Shown one piece after another: positions 21,392 to 34,000 of a DNA stretch of 64,000 nucleotides. Each line of letters starts with the position of its first letter. Position 1 is the stretch's first letter. The stretch comes from Cyprinodon diabolis (Eukaryota > Chordata > Actinopteri > Cyprinodontiformes > Cyprinodontidae), in assembly GCA_030533445.1 (NCBI GenBank), contig CM060070.1, positions 27,206,001 through 27,270,000 of the forward strand. The letters run 5' to 3'. The notes under the pieces were generated by a model. That model was not told where the DNA came from, searched no databases, and was given only the letters and a program-made list of their open reading frames with translations. Position numbers and translations under genes: made by a program.

Positions 21392-22504
21392 TACAGCTGT
21401 CCAACATGGAGTATTATTTGCTAGCAGATGCTGTTTAGGCCTAATGTACTCCAGTATTACTGTAACTCCAGAGAGGAAGTATTTCCTCTTGTACCACTTG
21501 AAGGTTTGCATCAAGGTTGATCCTCCTGTCAGTCTGTACCCAGGTGACATTCCTGATGTTTCCCTGCCCTTTGGAAAATCACCATGCCTCTTCTCATGCT
21601 TTATCTTGTTCAGAAGCATGATTGTTTAGTTTTTTTTTAATCTCTGAAGAGATTTGTCACCTTAGAAATCTCCCTTTAGTTTGATTCTGTTTAGAAAGAT
21701 GAAATTATGTTCACATTTACTGTTACGGCCTCTCCTCTGCATCCGTTTGCAGTTGTAGATACTCTTGAGTGTTTTTGCGACCTACTGGTCAGGTCAGCCA
21801 TTCCATGATATTCAGTCTGAATACAGAGGTGATCCTTTTTTCATGAATGTCAAAAGAAAATCATGTATTGGTCCTGAAAACAACCTGTTATTCCAAAAAA
21901 AACAAACAATTATCTCATTCTTTATTCGTAATAGATTAAAATCTGTATATTGCATGATCAGGAATGTATTTTTTTTATTTTTCTTTCACAGGACATGCTC
22001 ACACCAAGAGTAAAGTCATTCCATGTGTTCCTTTTTTTATCCCCTAAATATTTTTGTTTACATGATCATTCTGTATTTTTGATGGCATTGTGTTTTTACT
22101 GGTTCGGACATATCACTGAATGTTTTAAATTATTGAACATGGGGGAAGGAAGGGTTTTGGTGTCATCACACCAAGGGTGCGGGGCTCAGAAAAATGGGCA
22201 GATCACCTAAGCAGCATACTGAGAAACAAACAATCCACCGTCTCGCTTTTCTTCAGTTCATTGTGAGCCGTTTTGCATTTGGCTTGTGACATTGAAATAT
22301 ATCAAATTAAGGATTTTAAACGGTTATTTAAATTTTTTTTCCTTCTCCATATTCTGCTATCAAGCTTACATTGTAAATTGTCATGAAGTCAAGGGGACGA
22401 CATAAAATATATACTCTCCCTTTAAAGAAAGTCCACCAACATAGAAATAAATTGTGGGAGTAGATTCTGTAGACTTTTTTTTTCTCCTTTTTTTGTGTTA
22501 CAAA

Positions 22505-22518
22505 AATAAATCAATAAA
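22505..22518 (+). terminator. ap3d1: Distal poly(A) signals of ap3d1
   Basis: Two AATAAA hexamers three bases apart, followed about 20 bases later by a T/GT-rich element. Confidence 0.6.
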
Positions 22519-22899
22519 ACTCATATAACAAAGCTTTTTGTGTGTATGATAGGTTTCCGCAGTCTGCTAACTGGTGTGCTAGTTGGTGATGAGTGAAATT
22601 ACCTGCCTGTCTGTAACTCTGTATTTTGAAAGAGAACTAGGGCTAATTTACTTATGGTTACTCAAAAATTAGCTTTCATCATTAGTAAACCACCCCTGAG
22701 CTTCTGCATTGCCCTATGCTCAGCTGGAAACAGATTTTCCAAACATTGAACTGGGGTTTATTAATTTCTTGCTTCTTTAATCTCCAATAAATGTGATATA
22801 TTAAGGAAATGTTCTATAATGACACTCGGAAAGGTTGTTTACCAACTTTTACATTATGTACTAATTTTCTTTTACTTTGGTGTTTAGAAAAATTAATGT

Positions 22900-23600
22900 T
22901 AAAGTTAATGTTCAGATCAATCTGTTCTTGAGAAACATACTGGCATCCTTACAGATGGGCTTTTTTTTGCCACTAAATGATTTGGATCCATAGGTGACAA
23001 TGGGAATCGCATAGTTCTTGTGTTGCCCTTTCGTCCTGGCCACCTGAACTCTTCTCCTGTATTTAGAGTCAGAATCAGGCAGAGAACATTCCACAATCCC
23101 CTGTATTGTTTTGACAATCAAGGCAAATTTCTCCTTTTCCTGTGTAGCATCATTACCTCACTGTTATGTGTAGACCCGGGATGCTCTCTGTTGTGGTTCT
23201 GTATAAATGCACAAGTACTGTTAAGGACTGCTGACTCATCAGTTCCTTTGAGAAAGAAGAATCTCTTCTGACCCCCAGGGCAAAGGTGACCTGGGTTTAA
23301 GATGTGAGGACCCAGGAAACTGTTCTCATTATGCTCCACTGTCTGTAGTAGAAGTGGGGTGTGAAATGTCCTGAACAGGACCTCCTAAAATCCACATTTT
23401 TGCCAGAGTTTAAGGTAAAGTAATTGTTTAAACATAACTGGGTCAGGTGTTAAATCTCTCTCTAGTGACTTTGATCACTGTGATCATCTTAACTTCATAC
23501 CAGGGTTTGTTGAGTTCACATCAGCATTTGAGGAGTGGACCGAACACACAGCCCTGGGGTGTCCCATTGTTCAGGGCCAGTGTATAATATGCAGTCACAA
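22900..23600 (-). pseudogene. LINE reverse transcriptase remnant (L2/Rex-like)
   Basis: On the - strand, 23574-23530 translates to LNNGTPQGCVFGPLL, the NxxxPQG block of non-LTR reverse transcriptases. Further down the strand come a QKRFFFLK motif, a stretch matching the C-terminal part of such LINEs (IQNHNREHPGS) and IQGIVECSLPDSDS. Stops and frame changes break it throughout. Confidence 0.7.
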
Positions 23601-23814
23601 TGAGATTGGAGCTTATTGTTGCTTTGGTACCTGATCAAATTTCCTTTGTTAATAAAACCATGAATTCTACTTCCTGGGTGATGTGTTGCGAAGACATCCC
23701 AATGCTTGTTCCTACAGGGTTAAAAGAATAGCATGAGCAACTAGACAGGGACTAAAGCCACTGTACGACTGGTCCTGGCCCTTCATGTTCACCCCACCAC
23801 TGAAGACATTTTAC

Positions 23815-23863
23815 ATATATATATATATATATAGATATCTATAGATAGATAGATATATCTATA
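23815..23863. repeat. AT / GATA microsatellite
   Basis: AT dinucleotides passing into (GATA)n-like repeats, in intergenic DNA. Confidence 0.9.
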
Positions 23864-24768
23864 CAGTGACTTATAAATGACAATAAACAATGATTTTGAA
23901 AGTGAAGGTGTTACACTTTTAGCTAAAACTGTGTGTAACTGTTAATTTACCATTGTTTGCTTTTTGTCTATTTTTATTTATTTTTTTGCTCTAAGCCCCC
24001 GTGACAAAACTACTGTAAATGGTATCTAGAAACACCACTGACTATTAGGTTTATGGAATATTGTCTTTAGATCTAAATTTATTTCACCATGGCTTCCTCT
24101 TTTAGGTATTTGTCAGAATATGAAAATATAGTTTGGATGCACTGAGGTTATCTTTGTGAACTGTTAACCCTTTATAGGGCAAATAATCCAAATTTTAAGC
24201 CTGTTATTGGAATCCAGGATAAGACCTTATTACCTTTGTAACATTAAAAAAATGTATATTTTGAAGGCAATAAAAAATATCAATGTAATAACAAGAAACG
24301 CCAACTCGCCCCAATATATTAAGAAAAATAACAAAAGTGCTTCTTTAAGAAATTAATGAAAAAAAAAAACAACGTATTTATTTCTTTTTTTTTGGTACAA
24401 CATAACCTTAGAGGCATTAATGCTGTTACTGGCGCTTACGGTTTTTTTGTTTTTTTTTGTTCATAAACCTAAATATAATTTTTAACTAGGCTTATTAACG
24501 TTTTCATTTTATCAATGAGCTTTTTACATTTTTTACTTAGTAAATATATCAGGTAATATATAATTCAATGGCTCATCTAATTAGTCAAATGCTAAAATAA
24601 GTTGTACAGCCTTTATCTTTTATATCTTTGCTGAATGGCTGGATATAGATATTGTGCTTCTAGACTTATGCAATTGATCAAAAATAGTAACTTGCCCTAT
24701 GAAGGGTTAAAAAAAACGCCTTAATATTTACAATGAAAAGTTTATGCTTTTATTTTGAAAGCCTGCAG
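23864..24768. other. Intergenic, ap3d1-cdc34 spacer
   Basis: Strongly AT-rich with homopolymer runs. Nothing recognisable. Confidence 0.6.
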
Positions 24769-25098
24769 CCGGAAATGGAGTAAGCCTAGCGGCTAACTTG
24801 ATCAGAGCTGCTTTATTCTGAATGTACTGAGCTCCCGGGGATCCTTCACACCAAGAGAGGAAGAAGACGCACCAGCTGCGACCAAAAAAAAAAAAAAAAG
24901 CCCAGCCGTTGTGGTTTTTATACTCCGTTTTCTTTTTCTTCTCTTTTCCCCCTCCGAAGATACGCTGACGGAAACCAGCGTTTACAAACTCGTTGGTTCT
25001 TTGTTGTTAGCTGTTGTTCGCACCGACCTAGCTTTGTCCTTCGCATTCACAGTTGGCTGTGGGTTGCTGAAATCTGTTAATATTGTTCGTTGTGGAAT
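24769..25098 (+). promoter_or_regulatory. cdc34: cdc34 promoter / 5' UTR region
   Basis: No TATA box. An ETS-type site CCGGAAAT lies at 24769-24776, as in many housekeeping promoters. A purine-rich segment, an A16-like run (24883-24899) and a moderately GC-rich 5' UTR lead into the ATG. The exact start site cannot be placed. Confidence 0.5.
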
Positions 25099-28000
25099 AT
25101 GGCTCAGCATGTGCACCATGTAGCCAGTTCACAAAAAGCACTAATGCTGGAGATGAAGAGCCTCCAAGATGAGCCGGTGGAGGGATTCAAGATAACTTTA
25201 GTGGACGAGTCGGACATGTATAACTGGGAAGTGGCGATATTCGGACCCCCAAACACTCACTACCAGGGTGGTTATTTTAAGGTGAGTGGCTAACGTTAGC
25301 TAGCTCCACATCTATTGTTCTACCGCGGATTTTATTTCCCCTACTTTTCCCACACAAAGAGCAGGACTCCAGTTAGCTTAGCCTTTCTATGGACCAACAT
25401 AAGCAGGTTAAAGTTATTACCTAAATTGTTTAACTAATTGTTGTTTCCTGTTTAATCGTTGCTGTGATACAACATAGCTCTTTTTTCAACTTTAAACCAA
25501 CTCTCCTCAATCAGAATTTATCCACCTTTAATGTTGAGATTTTTTTTTAATAAAGTCGCTTATTAATGGGTTGTTTTTCTGTGAAAATTCCCCTTTATTG
25601 TCTCCTTACAGTCGCAGTCTAGATATGATTGATACATCTATATTGGAACAAAGGCTGCGGTGTGAATGGGACCTTCTTTAGTTGGCTAACTAATTCAATC
25701 ATCTCCTTTGTGCTCATCATTACAGCCCAGATATGTTTCCTTTGGAAATGTAGCCTTTTCTAACAGTTTGACTGGTGTTATTTATTTATTTTTTTTTAAT
25801 AATCAGGTCAGAAAACACAACTCCTTTCAGATCAATGTAAATTTCACTGTGGAAACATTGTTCCTGTTCTACTAAACTGCTCTAACCAAACACAATCACA
25901 TTTATTTTCAAATTAAAATACAAAAATAATAGATAAAGGGTTTCATTCTCATAGTCAGGGTTTGGAAAATAATGCCAAAAGAATACATAAACCAAAAAAG
26001 CATTTATTATAAATATATTATTTTAAACTCAATGTCGATATATTTACTTAACTATATTTATTTAACTAAACAAGTTGTAATAGCTTTATTTTTACTTGTA
26101 TTGTGACTTTTGAATGATAATTTATTTGGGATAAAACTGTCACAATATTTCCACAATGTACACTGTTATAAAGAATTTCCTTTGGTTTTATTTGATCCAG
26201 GCAAAATTAAATTATTCTTAAATGCCACCAGTGTTTGGTTTTCACTCCTAATCTAAGCCTGTATCCTTTCAAGTCCATTTCCATTGTTTTCAGCTGCAAT
26301 CAGACCTAATCCTACTTGTGTGTCTTCCAATAATCTGAGTTATCTTGCTCCTCTGCTGTCTGTTTTCTGTGTACTAAACAAACTAGATAAACTTGTCACC
26401 TTCCTAACTAATTCAATCATTTCTTTGTCTTTTGTTTTAACTTGTCAGCCTTTAGAAAGGTTGGCCGCCTATTTTCTTATTCAGATTCGCTCCTTGATGA
26501 CCCATATAGTAGGCGTCTATGGTCTGGTTTCGGGTTTCCCCTTTAATATGTCGCTAATCTTTTTTGTTTTTCTAACATGCTTCCTCCCCTGGGTGTAAAT
26601 GTGTTTGACAGATGTTCTTTGTCTGTACAGATTATTTCAGTCAACCATAGATCACCTTATCGAATCTCTTGCATGAAAAATATTCTCCTGTATATTTAAA
26701 TCTTTAAAAATTACATTCTCTTTATGCTGTTTTTTTACCAGGTAATTAAGCTCATTTTAGATCCTACCCACAGCTACATACCTACAGTAGATGATGTTGC
26801 TATAGCAAAAGCCTTCTGTCATTTTATCTCAAACTTTATAAAACTTAAGGTTCTTTATAATGCTCTGATTAAAATGCATTCTGTGCGAAATGGGTTCTAG
26901 ATCAACGGGATCTGTTAATTCTGTCTAAAACTTGGAATTAATGCCAGATAAAACAAAAAGGTAGTTATGTTATTGAACCTGTAGAGGGTATTACCTTCAA
27001 CTATTGCTCTAATGTATACATTTGCACTGTTTTAAACAAGTTTAATAGATCTGTTTTTGCAAAACAACCCTTTAGCTGTTTTGAAATTGAGTAATTCCAG
27101 TGCTTGAGAAGCACTCTGGCCTTTTTTTTTTTTTTTTAATCAAGCCTGTGAAAACAAGCAAACGGCCCCAGCGCCTCTGGGGATGGTGTTTTAGTTTGTT
27201 GGTGTGGGTGCTACAGGATTCCTTTGTCGGGACAGGAATGCACATCCCGGCTGTGAAATACGCCTCATGGTTATGACTCATTGTTCTTTTCTGGGTTTCC
27301 ATCCAACCAGTTTGCCCGACTCGAACGGGCAGAAGAAGGAAAACAAACAGTTTTGTCCAGTTACGTTGCTGAACAGAAACGGAGCCAATCCACATGAAAC
27401 CTGGCTGAGTCAGGGTTTCTTGTTTTTCTCTCCATTTTTTATTTTTTTTGCTTTCAGTCACATTGTAGCTCCAGGCCACAAAGTGCATTATAAATATATC
27501 ATCCAATCCTGATTAGGGGACTGGGGCATTAAGACTTTAAACTGGCTATTGATCTGGAGGTTTCATGTGCTCCTCTAAACATTCCTGTTCAACCGACAGG
27601 TCTCAGGTATCCGCTTGCCTTCTGCATTGTACCATGAGGTATCCCCAATCCCTCAGCCTAATGTGAGTGTCTGATTACACACAGAGGCTGGCAGTGATCT
27701 TGGATGAATATTTAAGGTACACTGGCCGATTTGGCTGCTCTTGTTGGACAAGCATGTTTCTCTAGGTGGTCACTGATACACTTTATCTCTAAAAGCAGCC
27801 AATCGTTCTGATTAGATCAACCAGCTTTAGGTGTAAAAATCAAAATACAATGGGCTCTTTTTAAGGCTGGTTCACACTGTCGGGTGATTTTTTACTTAAG
27901 AGATCCTAATGATGATTTTATAAAATCAGACATAGGCCAGGTTTGGTTGTACAGTGTGTTATCTTCATCCATGCCACAAGTGCAGTACATCCCACAGAGG

Positions 28001-31000
28001 CTGATTTAGTTGCTGTCAATGCAGATCTGACAAAGTCTCTGCGTCCCAATAGTTTTATTTGCTGTGAACAGTGTGGAAAAGGTAGTTGTAAGTTGCTTTT
28101 AAGCGAGAAAGTCCACTTCAACACATGATCCATACAGTCTGTTCACCAGGATTATGACCCTACCCACTCAGGGATTTCCTGTTGCCTTTGGTAGCAACTG
28201 GAATTAAGAGCGTTTCTGGTGGTAGGATATGGAAATAGCAGAATATAAAATAAACTAATTTTCGCTGGCAAATTTTAACATTTTAGGTTATTGTATAAAT
28301 TATAACCAGTTTTTCTGTTCTCGGGCAAAAATCGGCAGTTTTATTGTCGGGTGAACTAGCCTTTACTTTGGCGGTACATAGAGGCAGGTTTCTGCTCTTA
28401 TCTGTACTTATGATCAAATACCTCATGATATTAAACCAAATTTTTCTCCAGGTACACACCCCATTTATGTTTGCCCTTTGCTTCACAAAGGTAGCTTCTT
28501 CTACTTCTCAAGTCTTTGATTCATGCCCTCGTGTGACATGTTTGATTTGAATTTGATTTTGTTTACCTCTGCATTTACTTTTTTGATCAATAAAATTTAA
28601 ATCTTGTTTCCCACGGTTTGGTACATTTGTGTGAAATCAGACTTCGACGTGTTAAACAAGGTTTAACCTCGTTTTTTTTTTGTTTTTTTTTCAAAAACAA
28701 AACCTAACTTAGAGGAAGGCTAATCATTTCCCCAAAGGCTCTCATGGATCTCATGATTGTGATTGAGAGCCAGAACATTGACTGAGCCACGATATTCCAG
28801 ACAATTTATCATTACAACAATTTTTTTTTATTGCAACTTATTATTAAAATGTGATTTACAGTACAGGTAACTTAAGTTTTTTCTATTTTTAAAAGAAATA
28901 AAATGTAGAAGTTGTTATATTCTTGATTCCAGGTGTAGTTCTTAAGAGTGTAGTTTTCCACTGAGCCTCTTTATCTTTGACTTCTGTAAAGAAATACTAA
29001 AGTAAAGTCTGGTTCAATATTAAATTGTATTATTATTATAATGTGGTAAAATCTCCACAATGGTCTTTTCTAAGTGTTCTGTATGTCTGCAGCTATATGC
29101 GGTGACCCTACTTTACAGAGCCATACATCTGTATGAAGAAACAAAAATCTGCCCTGCTGTATACAGAGCCTGAAACACTCCATGTATTTGTTGGCTACAT
29201 AGAAGAAGCTGATTAGTTAATACCCACCCTTTCCTGTTGAGCTGTTGTCTTGGCTTGCTTGCTTTCTTCTCCACTTTGGCTTTTAAGCCATGGAGCAGTA
29301 GTCTAGGGACGGGTACAGGCAAGACACCCAGCTGCACCAGGATCGGCTGGGCACAGTTTCCAGAATCATGTTTCCCCCCCTTAGGCACTGTCAGAGAAAC
29401 AAGAGCAGGCTGAAGAAAAAAGGAAAGAGGACTGAAATGGCTTGTTCAAGAGCAGACAGATCCCCTCCTCACAGTGCTGCCCCCTCCCCTTTGAAAGCAG
29501 AACTTACAAGCAGGGGTGAGTTTGAGGCCCCAGCTAGTTCTAATCGTCCCCTGAAGCAATGGCAGGGGTTTGTCTCTTTCCTGTTTAGGCTAGCTGTGTG
29601 GTTATCTCTCAAACAACACAGTTTGTGGAGCGCAGTCTCATATGATCACATTCTGATGATCTCTTAGTTTTAATCTGTTTCCTTCCTTTTTTTTCGTTTG
29701 AGAATGAAGATAATGGCGGGGGGCTATTGATAAACTGGAAGATGTATCCCTCTTCTCAAGGTCCCTGTCATTAGGGATGACCATAAGTAGTGTTTGTCTG
29801 TGTGTGTGTTAAGATGTGTAGAGGCCTTGAGGAGGTGCAGAACCAGAACAGAATGATTTGTTCTTTTCGGGTTGTTCATTGACCTCCTTTAGCCTGCCCT
29901 CATGTCATTTTTCAGCGGCTGGGTGTGTTCTCTTTCTCATTGCTGTTTTTTTTTTTATTGGACTCAAGGCAGCTTTTAAAGTCCCAATCCCAAAAAAATG
30001 TTTACAGAATTGGTCACTTAGTTCATGTTCTGAACTCATGGTAGCAGGAAAAATGTCTTTGTTTTTGTGTCTTTGGTAGAAAATTGGTTTTAGCCTTTGT
30101 CTGAGTGGTTGAACCCTGCCTACACTCTTTTATAAGTAGGTCAAATATAATTTGGGAATTTGCTGTTATGCAACCTATGTCCTATTGGTTAAATGTAATT
30201 ATTCTCTTCATGTTTTAGTTTTTCTAACACATGACATATTGGGGTTTCCCTTTATATCCATTGCTGACAGATAATTGGGAAGTTGGCCAGGATAATGATT
30301 TAACCAAAGTGTGAAAAAGCCACTCGTTCCTGGTCTGCTGTCACTTTGGTTTTTGGTCTCATTACATCTAATCAAGCAAAGTAACCTTCTTTCATTTCAT
30401 CTGTCATTTTACACAAGAGACCAGCAAAAGAATCCATGAGGAGGTGTTGGATGACTTTTTGGCCACGTCAACACAGTAGCCTGAAATGACCCAAATCCGA
30501 TTTCTTATTTATTTTTTTGGCCCATATGCGACCTGTATCTGATCTTTTCATGGCAGTCTGAACAACACAGATCAGATTTTTTTCCAATGCGACCCAGGCC
30601 ATTTGGCTATGTGGTCCTGAATCCGATACGAATCCGATCTTTTCAAATGCGATCTGTGTCTAAACAGCCAGGTCGCATTCATCTGACCTGAACGCCATTA
30701 ATACCCGACAAATGTCACTATTCTGGGTCTTGCTATAAAGAAGCAGCAAGAAAAACAACAACCATGGCGGACGATGATGCAGAGAGCAGTATTTATGTTT
30801 AACCATATTGAAAAGATTGAGTTTTTATAGTTGGGAATGATTGCTAGATGCGCTCCAGCACTACCATCCATGTTTACTTCCGTAAACACAGAGCACGCTG
30901 GCCTGTAAAGTCATTGCGTTGTCTACTGCGCATGCGGGACACTTGCGTTGTATGACTGTAGTTCACACAGTAGATCACATACAAGTCACATATATTTGGA

Positions 31001-34000
31001 AATGTGAACGGCAATGCAAAAAAATCAGAATTAAGCATGAAGACTTGCAGTGTGAACGTAGCCTTTGATGCTCACAACGCGTTCAGTATGAGCGCAGCCT
31101 TATGCTTCCGTTGTGTCAAAAGGCAGTCTTCGTAGGGCAGGCGTCCTGCAGCTTTGAAATGTTTTCTTTTAAACACCTGAATCAAATAATTATGTCATTA
31201 GCAGGACCAGGGGAGCTTGGCTCAATCCGACTTGAGCAAATTATTAAGGACACTTCAGCCAAAGAGGAAGAGCATCAGCAGTCGTCATAAGTGCTGTCCT
31301 ATTAGTGCTGGTAGTAAGTAGGTAGGAAGAGGAAGTAAGATGCTTCCAGTTGATGGTTCATGTAGCATAGAAGCCTCCTAATATTCCCAACTGGTGCATA
31401 GGAGCTGTACAGTTTCCCTTCATCCTTCATTTATTTTTTCTTTTTGTGTGTAACCTTTTTTTATTCTTTTTCAGAGGGCTGTAGTTTGCAATTTTTTTTG
31501 GCTAAAGATCTTCCAGATTGAGCAGTGCAGAGTTTCTTTCCTACCTAAGATGACTTTTTTTTTTCTGTTGACCCTGTAAACGGCGAAGGAATGGGAGCTG
31601 CAATTTGCATTTTTCAGATGAACTCAGGGGTAACATGGAAATTGGTCGCTCCGGGAGCCACATTTGCGTTAGGTGTAAGCGTACCTTTGGTTGCAAGGAT
31701 CTGCAAGAAATGTGACATGCAGTAGTGAGTTTTGTCCACAGAATTATACATAGGTTTGTGTATCTTAAAGGAGAACATTCATTAAAAGGCATTTCTTAAA
31801 AATGACACTTTCCTGTCGAGGTGAATTTGTGAAGTGTATGCACCCAGAGTTCCACAAACCTTCTGAGGCAATTTTGTTTGCAGGTTGAGTGGGCCATGAG
31901 GTTCATTAAGAGCTTAAATGACAGAAACTAAAGAACACGGGTAAAAACCAAAGGAAGAAGGGGCTTCTTGACGGAAAATGTTTTTCATTTGACCAATTTC
32001 CACAGTTTGCTTATATTTAGTCTGGGACGGTTGAAATGAATAAAGCCCTTTTCACAAATATTCTGTAAATGTGTTCAGACCCTTACAGAAAAAGCCCACC
32101 AGAGTGAGAGATTGGGTCTTTACAGCTACCTCCCTACTGACATAAAGGTGTATGTATCTGAAGGAGAGGGCGAGCGTTTGGTATTTTTAATACACTTGGA
32201 TTTAACTTTGTGGTTATTTTTGTTGACCAAAGGAATATATTGGCATTTTTTTCTTTTATTGCTGAAGTTTTCTTAATAATTATGGAATGAATGTTAAAAG
32301 AAACCAAAAACCTTTAAATTCATCTTTTAGTTTGATGTCTTTAATTTTAGGAAATACTGAATACCTGAAACAGTATACTGTTATACTTTTGAATTTATGA
32401 AAAAGAGACTTTATTCTGAAGATATTGAAATTAATTCAAACAATATAATAAATGCTATATTTAATAGTAATGAAATTTTGATAATGAAAACATAAGCGTC
32501 CTATTAAGGGTTGATTACGAAAAATGATTCCCCAACAAATATTACAAAAAAGGAAAATGGTTGAAGGGAGAAAAAAAACAATAATAACTACTACATATCG
32601 CTATTTAATAAATTGTATACTATAGTTTAGATTAACTATTAATTAAAAGAATTCTACAAATGTACAAAAGTAAAGAAGAGTTAGAAGAATTGTATTCAAA
32701 CCTACCATTTTTATAGTGAATATTTAATCTTTAGTTTACTGGTTTTATGTATTACAATGTGGAAAAAGAGGAAGTTAAATTACTTCATGTTTTTCCCTTC
32801 TGCCTCAGTCATTGTTAATGTATAGACAAAATCTAGATTTATGTACTGCTTTATTTTAGAAGTGAACCTACCAATCTGTCTGCTGTGTCCACCCCCCCAC
32901 TGACTCTGTGCCAGCTGTAAAGTGTACAGTGTCTGCTTGAACCCTGCCCTCTGCCAGCTTTCTGCCACGACTAGTCAAAGCCAGGGATTTAATGTTTTCC
33001 CCATTTGTGACCATGTCAGCATTTTCTCTTCAGGATTGTTGCATGGGGGCAGAGCAGATTATTTTTCCCGATTGTTGATCCCGTTTTTGACACATCAAAC
33101 GGTGATAGTTAACTCTACACCTCATGGACCAAGACACAGAAACGCAGTTTAATTCATTTACATCTGTTGAGCTTCTGAACTTTGATAAAGATTTTGGCAT
33201 GTTTGGGTTTATATTATGCAACACGCTCACATAAGACTAAATCCTTATATATAGCCCAACCCCCCTCCACACGGTTTATTTTTCACCCCAGCACACAGAC
33301 CATCTGACCAAACTAAACCAACAAATGTAAGTAACTGTGAAAGAAGCTGACATGGGTATCAGCAGAAAGGTTCCTGCTGTGAGTGATGTGCATGTGTGTA
33401 ATCGGTCCAATCGGTGCATGATCTCCAATCAGCCTGTCTCTCCTGAGAGGCTTTGTGTGTAGGGTAAGGGGGTGCACACTGGTTTTACACATATGTGCAT
33501 GTGGTGGTCCCTCAATGTAAGGAGATATAATGGCAGATCACAGTGCGAGTGTTGGATTGTTTTGGTTCGTCTCTATGTGAACAAACCTCCCCTCCTCCCA
33601 GATACTCATGTTTCTCTGAGACTGTGCAGCTGAGCGCCCTGCTAGGCTCTGGCCCCTCCTTCCTCATCATCCTATTCTATTACCCTGGCTTTAGCTGCTT
33701 CATGTGCACCTTTGAGTGGATAGCACCGACACCTCACTTTCATTACCATTGTGGAGATTTACCACATTTTGGGGAAACTTTCAGCCTTTTTTAAATCCAG
33801 TTTTGCAGTTATATATATATATATAAAAAGACTCTCTTTTGATGACTCAATAAGTAAATGGTAAATGGCTTATATAGTGCTTTTTCAAGTTAGGAGACTT
33901 GACCAAAGCACTTTAGGATCCGTCCACACGAAGTCAAAACGAACACGAAACGCTAACATTTACCAGAACGTTTGTCGTAAAGACGGAGACGTAAAATAAA

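Larger units (their letters stand above)
20419..22540 (+). other. ap3d1: ap3d1 3' UTR
   Basis: Non-coding sequence after the ap3d1 TGA. Poly(A) signals AATAAA lie at 21164-21169 (T/C-rich after) and in tandem at 22505-22510 and 22513-22518 with a GT-rich stretch after, so short and long ends are both plausible. The longest reading frames here lack any family signature. Confidence 0.65.
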